Below, piece after piece: positions 38,201-51,789 of a stretch of 64,000 nt of DNA (the stretch's first letter is position 1; each line of letters starts with the position of its first letter). This stretch comes from Liolophura sinensis. Its lineage: Eukaryota > Mollusca > Polyplacophora > Chitonida > Chitonidae. The position numbers and the translations under genes were made by a program. The notes beneath the pieces were generated by a model, which saw nothing but the letters and a program-made list of their open reading frames with translations, had not been told where the DNA came from and did not search any database. The stretch lies in NCBI RefSeq assembly GCF_032854445.1, contig NW_027017976.1:62001-126000 (forward strand), written 5' to 3'.

Positions 38201-41200
38201 TATACAATCCGCTGTAAAAGGTACAATTGAACACTGACCCACATCAATAAGGTGCCAAAGGATGCGCAATTGGGCCAGGCATCTCCAGCTGTTGAAAAAT
38301 TGCAAATTTCCTTGGTTTCCATGAAGTAAGAGCCGTTGCTGGGCACGTGATCTTGACATCATTGATTATTCATTTGTGGCTACAGCCAAAAGTATTGGTT
38401 GGAGAGCAACGCGGTTTGCACCATTCGATTTCTCGTCACAAAATACGTCGGATTAGCCTCTTACCAGCAGCATTGGAACAGTTTTTCCACTTTTGGATTT
38501 TTGCCTGGTCATTTTGCTAATTGAAATCGGCTACATTAACTATGTACAATCGCGACTGGTCATTACTATATTCAACATTTCATTATAAGTTATGTGCCCT
38601 TCGGTAGCCCAGACGACGTCAAATCTTTGGGCCAAGCCCATTTAACTCACCCAGCAAATGTCTTACTTCTAAGTCGAAGACAAACTCAATGTCTTTATCT
38701 ACATGTAGAAAAACCACACCAATTGTATATAAAAAAAACAAAAGGTACTTGATACAACCCGCTGTAAAAAGTACAATTGAACACTGACCCACATCAATAA
38801 GGTGCCAAAGGATGCGCAATTGGGCCAGGCATCTCCAGCTGTTGAAAAATTGCAAATTTCCTTGGTTTCCATGGAGTAAGAGCCGTTGCTGGGCACGTGA
38901 TCTTGACATCATTGATTATTCATTTGTGGCTACAGCCAAAAGTATTGGTCGGAGAGCAACGCGGTTTGCACCATTCGATTTCTCGTCACAAAATACGTCG
39001 GATTAGCCTCTTACCAGCAGCATTGAAACAGTTTTTCCACTTTTGGATTTTTGCCTGGTCCTTTTGCTAATTGAAATCGGCTACATTACCTATGTACAAT
39101 TGCGACTGGTCATTACTATATTCAACATTTTATTATAAGTTATGTGCCCTTCGGTAGCCCAGACGACGTCAAATCTTTGGGCCAAGCCCATTTAACTCAC
39201 CCAGCAAATGTCTTACTTCTAAGTCGAAGACAAACTCAATGTCTTTATCTACATGTAGAAAAACCACACCATTTGTATCTAAAAAAAACAAAAGGTACTT
39301 GATACAATCCGCTGTAAAATGTACAACTGAACACTGACCCACATCAATAAGGTGCCAAAGGATGCGCAATTGGGCCAGGCATCTCCAGCTGTTGAAAAAT
39401 TGCAAATTTCCTTGGTTTCCATGAAGTAAGAGCCGTTGCTGGGCACGTGATCTTGACATCATTGATTATTCATTTGTGGCTACAGCCAAAAGTATTGGTC
39501 GGAGAGCAACGCGGTTTGCACCATTCGATTTCTCGTCACAAAATACGTCGGATTAGTCTCTTACCAGCAGCATTGGAACAGTTTTTCTACTTTTGGATTT
39601 TTGCCTGTTCTTTTTGCGAATTGAAATCGGCTACATTAACTATGTACAATCGCGACTGGTCATTACTATATTCAACTTTTCATTATAAGTTATGTGCCCT
39701 TCGGTAGCCCAGACGACGTCAAATCTTTGGGCCAAGCCCATTTAACTCACCCAACAAATGTCTTACTTATAAGTCGAAGACAAACTCAATGTCTTTATCT
39801 ACATGTAGAAAAACCACACCATTTGTATATAAAAAAAACAAAAGGTACTTGATACAATCCGCTGTAAAAAGTACAATTGAACACTGACCCACATCAATAA
39901 GGTGCCAAAGGATGCGCAATTGGGCCAGGCATCTCCAGCTGTTGAAAAATTGCAAATTTCCTTGGTTTCCATGAAGTAAGAGCCGTTGCTGGGCACGTGA
40001 TCTTGACATCATTGATTATTCATTTGTGGCTACAGCCAAAAGTATTGGTCGGAGAGCAACGCGGTTTGCACCATTCGATTTCTCGTCACAAAATACGTCG
40101 GATTAGCCTCTTACCAGCAGCATTGGAACAGTTTTTCCACTTTTGGATTTTTGCCTGGTCTTTTTGCTAATTGAAATCGGCTACATTAACTATGTACAAT
40201 CGCGACTGGTCATTACTATATTCAACTTTTCATTATAAGTTATGTGCCCTTCGGTAGCCCAGACGACGTCAAATCTTTGGGCCAAGCCCATTTAACTCAC
40301 CCAACAAATGTCTTACTTCTAAGTCGAAGACAAACTCAATGTCTTTATCTACATGTAGAAAAACCACACCATTTGTATATAAAAAAAACAAAAGGTACTT
40401 GATACAATCCGCTGTAAAAAGTACAATTGAACACTGACCCACATCAATAAGGTGCCAAAGGATGCGCAATTGGGCCAGGCATCTCCAGCTGTTGAAAAAT
40501 TGCAAATTTCCTTGGTTTCCATGGAGTAAGAGCCGTTGCTGGGCACGTGATCTTGACATCATTGATTATTCATTTGTGGCTACAGCCAAAAGTATTGGTC
40601 GGAGAGCAACGCGGTTTGCACCATTCGATTTCTCGTCACAAAATACGTCGGATTAGCCTCTTACCAGCAGCATTGGAACAGTTTTTCTACTTTTGGATTT
40701 TTGCCTGTTCTTTTTGCAAATTGAAATCGGCTACATTAACTATGTACAATCGCGACTGGTCATTACTATATTCAACTTTTCATTATAAGTTATGTGCCCT
40801 TCGGTAGCCCAGACGACGTCAAATCTTTGGGCCAAGCCCATTTAACTCACCCAACAAATGTCTTACTTCTAAGTCGAAGACAAACTCAATGTCTTTATCT
40901 ACATGTAGAAAAACCACACCATTTGTATATAAAAAAAACAAAAGGTACTTGATACAATCCGCTGTAAAAAGTACAATTGAACACTGACCCACATCAATAA
41001 GGTGCCAAAGGATGCGCAATTGGGCCAGGCATCTCCAGCTGTTGAAAAATTGCAAATTTCCTTGGTTTCCATGAAGTAAGAGCCGTTGCTGGGCACGTGA
41101 TCTTGACATCATTGATTATTCATTTGTGGCTACAGCCAAAAGTATTGGTCGGAGAGCAACGCGGTTTGCACCATTCGATTTCTCGTCACAAAATACGTCG

Positions 41201-41888
41201 GATTAGCCTCTTACCAGCAGCATTGGAACAGTTTTTCCACTTTTGGATTTTTGCCTGGTCATTTTGCTAATTGAAATCGGCTACATTAACTATGTACAAT
41301 CGCGACTGGTCATTACTATATTCAACATTTCATTATAAGTTATGTGCCCTTCGGTAGCCCAGACGACGTCAAATCTTTGGGCCAAGCCCATTTAACTCAC
41401 CCAGCAAATGTCTTACTTCTAAGTCGAAGACAAACTCAATGTCTTTATCTACATGTAGAAAAACCACACCATTTGTATATAAAAAAAACACAAGGTACTT
41501 GATACAGTCCGCTGTAAAAAGTACAATTGAACACTGACCCACATCAATAAGGTGCCAAAGGATGCGCAATTGGGCCAGGCATCTCCAGCTGTTGAAAAAT
41601 TGCAAATTTCCTTGGTTTCCATGGAGTAAGAGCCGTTGCTGGGCACGTGATCTTGACATCATTGATTATTCATTTGTGGCTACAGCCAAAAGTATTGGTC
41701 GGAGAGCAACGCGGTTTGCACCATTCGATTTCTCGTCACAAAATACGTCGGATTAGCCTCTTACCAGCAGCATTGGAACAGTTTTTCCACTTTTGGATTT
41801 TTGCCTGGTCTTTTTGCTAATTGAAATCGGCTACATTAACTATGTACAATCGCGACTGGTCATTACTATATTCAACTTTTCATTATAA
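35289..41888 (+). repeat. Domain II HOR unit 1: r-j-a-b-b-c-d-e-f-g-h-i (M65-M76)
   Basis: This unit shows the fullest order of the 11 Domain II types, with b doubled. Markers: r, TTTTGTTAATTG tail; j, GTATCT plus CACAAGG plus ACAACCC; a, AATCGAAG plus ATTGGTTGG; b, AAAAATAAC; c, TTTATACAATCC plus GTAAAAGGTAC plus ATGAAGTA; d, ACAACCC plus CATTGAAAC; e, GTATCT plus GTAAAATGTAC plus GATTAGTCTC; f, ATGAAGTA with CTTTTTGCTAATTG tail; g, GTTCTTTTTGCAAATTG tail; h, ATGAAGTA with CATTTTGC tail; i, CACAAGG plus ACAGTCC. M68 is a b front with an a-type GTTCTT tail, so the extra b is a one-monomer unequal crossover product. Confidence 0.88.
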
Positions 41889-42988
41889 GTTATGTGCCCT
41901 TCGGTAGCCCAGACGACGTCAAATCTTTGGGCCAAGCCCATTTAACTCACCCAGCAAATGTCTTACTTCTAAGTCGAAGACAAACTCAATGTCTTTATCT
42001 ACATGTAGAAAAACCACACCATTTGTATATAAAAAAAACAAAAGGTACTTTATACAATCCGCTGTAAAAGGTACAATTGAACACTGACCCACATCAATAA
42101 GGTGCCAAAGGATGCGCAATTGGGCCAGGCATCTCCAGCTGTTGAAAAATTGCAAATTTCCTTGGTTTCCATGAAGTAAGAGCCGTTGCTGGGCACGTGA
42201 TCTTGACATCATTGATTATTCATTTGTGGCTACAGCCAAAAGTATTGGTTGGAGAGCAACGCGGTTTGCACCATTCGATTTCTCGTCACAAAATACGTCG
42301 GATTAGCCTCTTACCAGCAGCATTGGAACAGTTTTTCCACTTTTGGATTTTTGCCTGGTCATTTTGCTAATTGAAATCGGCTACATTAACTATGTACAAT
42401 CGCGACTGGTCATTACTATATTCAACATTTCATTATAAGTTATGTGCCCTTCGGTAGCCCAGACGACGTCAAATCTTTGGGCCAAGCCCATTTAACTCAC
42501 CCAGCAAATGTCTTACTTCTAAGTCGAAGACAAACTCAATGTCTTTATCTACATGTAGAAAAACCACACCATTTGTATATAAAAAAAACAAAAGGTACTT
42601 GATACAACCCGCTGTAAAAAGTACAATTGAACACTGACCCACATCAATAAGGTGCCAAAGGATGCGCAATTGGGCCAGGCATCTCCAGCTGTTGAAAAAT
42701 TGCAAATTTCCTTGGTTTCCATGGAGTAAGAGCCGTTGCTGGGCACGTGATCTTGACATCATCGATTATTCATTTGTGGCTACAGCCAAAAGTATTGGTC
42801 GGAGAGCAACGCGGTTTGCACCATTCGATTTCTCGTCACAAAATACGTCGGATTAGCCTCTTACCAGCAGCATTGAAACAGTTTTTCCACTTTTGGATTT
42901 TTGCCTGGTCTTTTTGCTAATTGAAATCGGCTACATTAACTATGTACAATCGCGACTGGTCATTACTATATTCAACTTTTCATTATAA
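41889..42988 (+). repeat. Domain II fragment: c-d (M77-M78)
   Basis: After i (M76) the array goes straight to c, skipping r-j-a-b. M78 is a d front (ACAACCC, CATTGAAAC) joined to a CTTTTTGC / AACTATG / ACTTTT tail instead of the d tail (CCTTTTGC / ACCTATG / ACATTTTA), and is followed by a. The switch is between 42879 and 42911. M78 shares ATCATCGATT with M96 only. Confidence 0.86.
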
Positions 42989-45900
42989 GTTATGTGCCCT
43001 TCGGTAGCCCAGACGACGTCAAATCTTTGGGCCAAGCCCATTTAACTCACCCAACAAATGTCTTACTTCTAAGTCGAAGACAAACTCAATGTCTTTATCT
43101 ACATGTAGAAAAACCACACCATTTGTATATAAAAAAAACAAAAGGTACTTGATACAATCCGCTGTAAAAAGTACAATTGAACACTGACCCACATCAATAA
43201 GGTGCCAAAGGATGCGCAATTGGGCCAGGCATCTCCAGCTGTTGAAAAATTGCAAATTTCCTTGGTTTCCATGGAGTAAGAGCCGTTGCTGGGCACGTGA
43301 TCTTGACATCATTGATTATTCATTTGTGGCTACAGCCAAAAGTATTGGTTGGAGAGCAACGCGGTTTGCACCATTCGATTTCTCGTCACAAAATACGTCG
43401 GATTAGCCTCTTACCAGCAGCATTGGAACAGTTTTTCCACTTTTGGATTTTTGCCTGTTCTTTTTGCGAATTGAAATCGGCTACATTAACTATGTACAAT
43501 CGCGACTGGTCATTACTATATTCAACTTTTCATTATAAGTTATGTGCCCTTCGGTAGCCCAGACGACGTCAAATCTTTGGGCCAAGCCCATTTAACTCAC
43601 CCAACAAATGTCTTACTTCTAAGTCGAAGACAAACTCAATGTCTTTATCTACATGTAGAAAAACCACACCATTTGTATATAAAAATAACAAAAGGTACTT
43701 GATACAATCCGCTGTAAAAAGTACAATTGAACACTGACCCACATCAATAAGGTGCCAAAGGATGCGCAATTGGGCCAGGCATCTCCAGTTGTTGAAAAAT
43801 TGCAAATTTCCTTGGTTTCCATGGAGTAAGAGCCGTTGCTGGGCACGTGATCTTGACATCATTGATTATTCATTTGTGGCTACAGCCAAAAGTATTGGTC
43901 GGAGAGCAACGCGGTTTGCACCATTCGATTTCTCGTCACAAAATACGTCGGATTAGCCTCTTACCAGCAGCATTGGAACAGTTTTTCTACTTTTGGATTT
44001 TTGCCTGGTCTTTTTGCGAATTGAAATCGGCTACATTAACTATGTACAATCGCGACTGGTCATTACTATATTCAACTTTTCATTATAAGTTATGTGCCCT
44101 TCGGTAGCCCAGACGACGTCAAATCTTTGGGCCAAGCCCATTTAACTCACCCAGCAAATGTCTTACTTCTAAGTCGAAGACAATCTCAATGTCTTTATCT
44201 ACATGTAGAAAAACCACACCATTTGTATATAAAAAAAACAAAAGGTACTTTATACAATCCGCTGTAAAAGGTACAATTGAACACTGACCCACATCAATAA
44301 GGTGCCAAAGGATGCGCAATTGGGCCAGGCATCTCCAGCTGTTGAAAAATTGCAAATTTCCTTGGTTTCCATGAAGTAAGAGCCGTTGCTGGGCACGTGA
44401 TCTTGACATCATTGATTATTCATTTGTGGCTACAGCCAAAAGTATTGGTTGGAGAGCAACGCGGTTTGCACCATTCGATTTCTCGTCACAAAATACGTCG
44501 GATTAGCCTCTTACCAGCAGCATTGGAACAGTTTTTCCACTTTTGGATTTTTGCCTGGTCATTTTGCTAATTGAAATCGGCTACATTAACTATGTACAAT
44601 CGCGACTGGTCATTACTATATTCAACATTTCATTATAAGTTATGTGCCCTTCGGTAGCCCAGACGACGTCAAATCTTTGGGCCAAGCCCATTTAACTCAC
44701 CCAGCAAATGTCTTACTTCTAAGTCGAAGACAAACTCAATGTCTTTATCTACATGTAGAAAAACCACACCATTTGTATCTAAAAAAAACAAAAGGTACTT
44801 GATACAATCCGCTGTAAAATGTACAATTGAACACTGACCCACATCAATAAGGTGCCAAAGGATGCGCAATTGGGCCAGGCATCTCCAGCTGTTGAAAAAT
44901 TGCAAATTTCCTTGGTTTCCATGGAGTAAGAGCCGTTGCTGGGCACGTGATCTTGACATCATTGATTATTCATTTGTGGCTACAGCCAAAAGTATTGGTC
45001 GGAGAGCAACGCGGTTTGCACCATTCGATTTCTCGTCACAAAATACGTCGGATTAGTCTCTTACCAGCAGCATTGGAACAGTTTTTCTACTTTTGGATTT
45101 TTGCCTGTTCTTTTTGCGAATTGAAATCGGCTACATTAACTATGTACAATCGCGACTGGTCATTACTATATTCAACTTTTCATTATAAGTTATGTGCCCT
45201 TCGGTAGCCCAGACGACGTCAAATCTTTGGGCCAAGCCCATTTAACTCACCCAACAAATGTCTTACTTCTAAGTCGAAGACAAACTCAATGTCTTTATCT
45301 ACATGTAGAAAAACCACACCATTTGTATATAAAAAAAACAAAAGGTACTTGATACAATCCGCTGTAAAAAGTACAATTGAACACTGACCCACATCAATAA
45401 GGTGCCAAAGGATGCGCAATTGGGCCAGGCATCTCCAGCTGTTGAAAAATTGCAAATTTCCTTGGTTTCCATGAAGTAAGAGCCGTTGCTGGGCACGTGA
45501 TCTTGACATCATTGATTATTCATTTGTGGCTACAGCCAAAAGTATTGGTCGGAGAGCAACGCGGTTTGCACCATTCGATTTCTCGTCACAAAATACGTCG
45601 GATTAGCCTCTTACCAGCAGCATTGGAACAGTTTTTCCACTTTTGGATTTTTGCCTGGTCTTTTTGCTAATTGAAATCGGCTACATTAACTATGTACAAT
45701 CGCGACTGGTCATTACTATATTCAACTTTTCATTATAAGTTATGTGCCCTTCGGTAGCCCAGACGACGTCAAATCTTTGGGCCAAGCCCATTTAACTCAC
45801 CCAACAAATGTCTTACTTCTAAGTCGAAGACAAACTCAATGTCTTTATCTACATGTAGAAAAACCACACCATTTGTATATAAAAAAAACAAAAGGTACTT

Positions 45901-46838
45901 GATACAATCCGCTGTAAAAAGTACAATTGAACACTGACCCACATCAATAAGGTGCCAAAGGATGCGCAATTGGGCCAGGCATCTCCAGCTGTTGAAAAAT
46001 TGCAAATTTCCTTGGTTTCCATGGAGTAAGAGCCGTTGCTGGGCACGTGATCTTGACATCATTGATTATTCATTTGTGGCTACAGCCAAAAGTATTGGTC
46101 GGAGAGCAACGCGGTTTGCACCATTCGATTTCTCGTCACAAAATACGTCGGATTAGCCTCTTACCAGCAGCATTGGAACAGTTTTTCTACTTTTGGATTT
46201 TTGCCTGTTCTTTTTGCAAATTGAAATCGGCTACATTAACTATGTACAATCGCGACTGGTCATTACTATATTCAACTTTTCATTATAAGTTATGTGCCCT
46301 TCGGTAGCCCAGACGACGTCAAATCTTTGGGCCAAGCCCATTTAACTCACCCAACAAATGTCTTACTTCTAAGTCGAAGACAAACTCAATGTCTTTATCT
46401 ACATGTAGAAAAACCACACCATTTGTATATAAAAAAAACAAAAGGTACTTGATACAATCCGCTGTAAAAAGTACAATTGAACACTGACCCACATCAATAA
46501 GGTGCCAAAGGATGCGCAATTGGGCCAGGCATCTCCAGCTGTTGAAAAATTGCAAATTTCCTTGGTTTCCATGAAGTAAGAGCCGTTGCTGGGCACGTGA
46601 TCTTGACATCATTGATTATTCATTTGTGGCTACAGCCAAAAGTATTGGTCGGAGAGCAACGCGGTTTGCACCATTCGATTTCTCGTCACAAAATACGTCG
46701 GATTAGCCTCTTACCAGCAGCATTGGAACAGTTTTTCCACTTTTGGATTTTTGCCTGGTCTTTTTGCTAATTGAAATCGGCTACATTAACTATGTACAAT
46801 CGCGACTGGTCATTACTATATTCAACTTTTCATTATAA
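42989..46838 (+). repeat. Domain II HOR unit: a-b-c-e-f-g-h (M79-M85)
   Basis: Type d is missing between c (M81) and e (M82); the junction falls between the normal c tail and the GTATCT site, 44640-44778. M85 has the h/f front (ATGAAGTA) and a CTTTTTGCTAATTG tail, then type a follows, so i, r and j are also skipped. M80 has CCAGTTGTTG, a rare change in the core. M81 has GACAATCTC, a variant otherwise seen in Domain I. Confidence 0.85.
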
Positions 46839-49800
46839 GTTATGTGCCCTTCGGTAGCCCAGACGACGTCAAATCTTTGGGCCAAGCCCATTTAACTCAC
46901 CCAACAAATGTCTTACTTCTAAATCGAAGACAAACTCAATGTCTTTATCTACATGTAGAAAAACCACACCATTTGTATATAAAAAAAACAAAAGGTACTT
47001 GATACAATCCGCTGTAAAAAGTACAATTGAACACTGACCCACATCAATAAGGTGCCAAAGGATGCGCAATTGGGCCAGGCATCTCCAGCTGTTGAAAAAT
47101 TGCAAATTTCCTTGGTTTCCATGGAGTAAGAGCCGTTGCTGGGCACGTGATCTTGACATCATTGATTATTCATTTGTGGCTACAGCCAAAAGTATTGGTT
47201 GGAGAGCAACGCGGTTTGCACCATTCGATTTCTCGTCACAAAATACGTCGGATTAGCCTCTTACCAGCAGCATTGGAACAGTTTTTCTACTTTTGGATTT
47301 TTGCCTGTTCTTTTTGCTAATTGAAATCGGCTACATTAACTATGTACAATCGCGACTGGTCATTACTATATTCAACTTTTCATTATAAGTTATGTGCCCT
47401 TCGGTAGCCCAGACGACGTCAAATCTTTGGGCCAAGCCCATTTAACTCACCCAACAAATGTCTTACTTCTAAGTCGAAGACAAACTCAATGTCTTTATCT
47501 ACATGTAGAAAAACCACACCATTTGTATATAAAAATAACAAAAGGTACTTGATACAATCCGCTGTAAAAAGTACAATTGAACACTGACCCACATCAATAA
47601 GGTGCCAAAGGATGCGCAATTGGGCCAGGCATCTCCAGCTGTTGAAAAATTGCAAATTTCCTTGGTTTCCATGGAGTAAGAGCCGTTGCTGGGCACGTGA
47701 TCTTGACATCATTGATTATTCATTTGTGGCTACAGCCAAAAGTATTGGTCGGAGAGCAACGCGGTTTGCACCATTCGATTTCTCGTCACAAAATACGTCG
47801 GATTAGCCTCTTACCAGCAGCATTGGAACAGTTTTTCTACTTTTGGATTTTTGCCTGGTCTTTTTGCGAATTGAAATCGGCTACATTAACTATGTACAAT
47901 CGCGACTGGTCATTACTATATTCAACTTTTCATTATAAGTTATGTGCCCTTCGGTAGCCCAGACGACGTCAAATCTTTGGGCCAAGCCCATTTAACTCAC
48001 CCAGCAAATGTCTTACTTCTAAGTCGAAGACAAACTCAATGTCTTTATCTACATGTAGAAAAACCACACCATTTGTATATAAAAAAAACAAAAGGTACTT
48101 TATACAATCCGCTGTAAAAGGTACAATTGAACACTGACCCACATCAATAAGGTGCCAAAGGATGCGCAATTGGGCCAGGCATCTCCAGCTGTTGAAAAAT
48201 TGCAAATTTCCTTGGTTTCCATGAAGTAAGAGCCGTTGCTGGGCACGTGATCTTGACATCATTGATTATTCATTTGTGGCTACAGCCAAAAGTATTGGTT
48301 GGAGAGCAACGCGGTTTGCACCATTCGATTTCTCGTCACAAAATACGTCGGATTAGCCTCTTACCAGCAGCATTGGAACAGTTTTTCCACTTTTGGATTT
48401 TTGCCTGGTCATTTTGCTAATTGAAATCGGCTACATTAACTATGTACAATCGCGACTGGTCATTACTATATTCAACATTTCATTATAAGTTATGTGCCCT
48501 TCGGTAGCCCAGACGACGTCAAATCTTTGGGCCAAGCCCATTTAACTCACCCAGCAAATGTCTTACTTCTAAGTCGAAGACAAACTCAATGTCTTTATCT
48601 ACATGTAGAAAAACCACACCATTTGTATATAAAAAAAACAAAAGGTACTTGATACAACCCGCTGTAAAAAGTACAATTGAACACTGACCCACATCAATAA
48701 GGTGCCAAAGGATGCGCAATTGGGCCAGGCATCTCCAGCTGTTGAAAAATTGCAAATTTCCTTGGTTTCCATGGAGTAAGAGCCGTTGCTGGGCACGTGA
48801 TCTTGACATCATTGATTATTCATTTGTGGCTACAGCCAAAAGTATTGGTCGGAGAGCAACGCGGTTTGCACCATTCGATTTCTCGTCACAAAATACGTCG
48901 GATTAGCCTCTTACCAGCAGCATTGAAACAGTTTTTCCACTTTTGGATTTTTGCCTGGTCCTTTTGCTAATTGAAATCGGCTACATTACCTATGTACAAT
49001 TGCGACTGGTCATTACTATATTCAACATTTTATTATAAGTTATGTGCCCTTCGGTAGCCCAGACGACGTCAAATCTTTGGGCCAAGCCCATTTAACTCAC
49101 CCAACAAATGTCTTACTTCTAAGTCGAAGACAAACTCAATGTCTTTATCTACATGTAGAAAAACCACACCATTTGTATCTAAAAAAAACAAAAGGTACTT
49201 GATACAATCCGCTGTAAAATGTACAATTGAACACTGACCCACATCAATAAGGTGCCAAAGGATGCGCAATTGGGCCAGGCATCTCCAGCTGTTGAAAAAT
49301 TGCAAATTTCCTTGGTTTCCATGGAGTAAGAGCCGTTGCTGGGCACGTGATCTTGACATCATTGATTATTCATTTGTGGCTACAGCCAAAAGTATTGGTC
49401 GGAGAGCAACGCGGTTTGCACCATTCGATTTCTCGTCACAAAATACGTCGGATTAGTCTCTTACCAGCAGCATTGGAACAGTTTTTCTACTTTTGGATTT
49501 TTGCCTGTTCTTTTTGCGAATTGAAATCGGCTACATTAACTATGTACAATCGCGACTGGTCATTACTATATTCAACTTTTCATTATAAGTTATGTGCCCT
49601 TCGGTAGCCCAGACGACGTCAAATCTTTGGGCCAAGCCCATTTAACTCACCCAACAAATGTCTTACTTCTAAGTCGAAGACAAACTCAATGTCTTTATCT
49701 ACATGTAGAAAAACCACACCATTTGTATATAAAAAAAACAAAAGGTACTTGATACAATCCGCTGTAAAAAGTACAATTGAACACTGACCCACATCAATAA

Positions 49801-51789
49801 GGTGCCAAAGGATGCGCAATTGGGCCAGGCATCTCCAGCTGTTGAAAAATTGCAAATTTCCTTGGTTTCCATGAAGTAAGAGCCGTTGCTGGGCACGTGA
49901 TCTTGACATCATTGATTATTCATTTGTGGCTACAGCCAAAAGTATTGGTCGGAGAGCAACGCGGTTTGCACCATTCGATTTCTCGTCACAAAATACGTCG
50001 GATTAGCCTCTTACCAGCAGCATTGGAACAGTTTTTCCACTTTTGGATTTTTGCCTGGTCTTTTTGCTAATTGAAATCGGCTACATTAACTATGTACAAT
50101 CGCGACTGGTCATTACTATATTCAACTTTTCATTATAAGTTATGTGCCCTTCGGTAGCCCAGACGACGTCAAATCTTTGGGCCAAGCCCATTTAACTCAC
50201 CCAACAAATGTCTTACTTCTAAGTCGAAGACAAACTCAATGTCTTTATCTACATGTAGAAAAACCACACCATTTGTATATAAAAAAAAACAAAAGGTACT
50301 TGATACAATCCGCTGTAAAAAGTACAATTGAACACTGACCCACATCAATAAGGTGCCAAAGGATGCGCAATTGGGCCAGGCATCTCCAGCTGTTGAAAAA
50401 TTGCAAATTTCCTTGGTTTCCATGGAGTAAGAGCCGTTGCTGGGCACGTGATCTTGACATCATTGATTATTCATTTGTGGCTACAGCCAAAAGTATTGGT
50501 CGGAGAGCAACGCGGTTTGCACCATTCGATTTCTCGTCACAAAATACGTCGGATTAGCCTCTTACCAGCAGCATTGGAACAGTTTTTCTACTTTTGGATT
50601 TTTGCCTGTTCTTTTTGCAAATTGAAATCGGCTACATTAACTATGTACAATCGCGACTGGTCATTACTATATTCAACTTTTCATTATAAGTTATGTGCCC
50701 TTCGGTAGCCCAGACGACGTCAAATCTTTGGGCCAAGCCCATTTAACTCACCCAACAAATGTCTTACTTCTAAGTCGAAGACAAACTCAATGTCTTTATC
50801 TACATGTAGAAAAACCACACCATTTGTATATAAAAAAAACAAAAGGTACTTGATACAATCCGCTGTAAAAAGTACAATTGAACACTGACCCACATCAATA
50901 AGGTGCCAAAGGATGCGCAATTGGGCCAGGCATCTCCAGCTGTTGAAAAATTGCAAATTTCCTTGGTTTCCATGAAGTAAGAGCCGTTGCTGGGCACGTG
51001 ATCTTGACATCATTGATTATTCATTTGTGGCTACAGCCAAAAGTATTGGTCGGAGAGCAACGCGGTTTGCACCATTCGATTTCTCGTCACAAAATACGTC
51101 GGATTAGCCTCTTACCAGCAGCATTGGAACAGTTTTTCCACTTTTGGATTTTTGCCTGGTCATTTTGCTAATTGAAATCGGCTACATTAACTATGTACAA
51201 TCGCGACTGGTCATTACTATATTCAACATTTCATTATAAGTTATGTGCCCTTCGGTAGCCCAGACGACGTCAAATCTTTGGGCCAAGCCCATTTAACTCA
51301 CCCAGCAAATGTCTTACTTCTAAGTCGAAGACAAACTCAATGTCTTTATCTACATGTAGAAAAACCACACCATTTGTATATAAAAAAAACACAAGGTACT
51401 TGATACAGTCCGCTGTAAAAAGTACAATTGAACACTGACCCACATCAATAAGGTGCCAAAGGATGCGCAATTGGGCCAGGCATCTCCAGCTGTTGAAAAA
51501 TTGCAAATTTCCTTGGTTTCCATGGAGTAAGAGCCGTTGCTGGGCACGTGATCTTGACATCATTGATTATTCATTTGTGGCTACAGCCAAAAGTATTGGT
51601 CGGAGAGCAACGCGGTTTGCACCATTCGATTTCTCGTCACAAAATACGTCGGATTAGCCTCTTACCAGCAGCATTGGAACAGTTTTTCCACTTTTGGATT
51701 TTTGCCTGGTCTTTTTGCTAATTGAAATCGGCTACATTAACTATGTACAATCGCGACTGGTCATTACTATATTCAACTTTTCATTATAA
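46839..51789 (+). repeat. Domain II HOR unit: a-b-c-d-e-f-g-h-i (M86-M94)
   Basis: Nine types in canonical order with no internal gap. M92 (g) has an A9 tract and is 551 bp. M90 (e) carries ACCCAACAAATG where other e copies have ACCCAGCAAATG. After i, the array again jumps to c, as after M76. Confidence 0.88.
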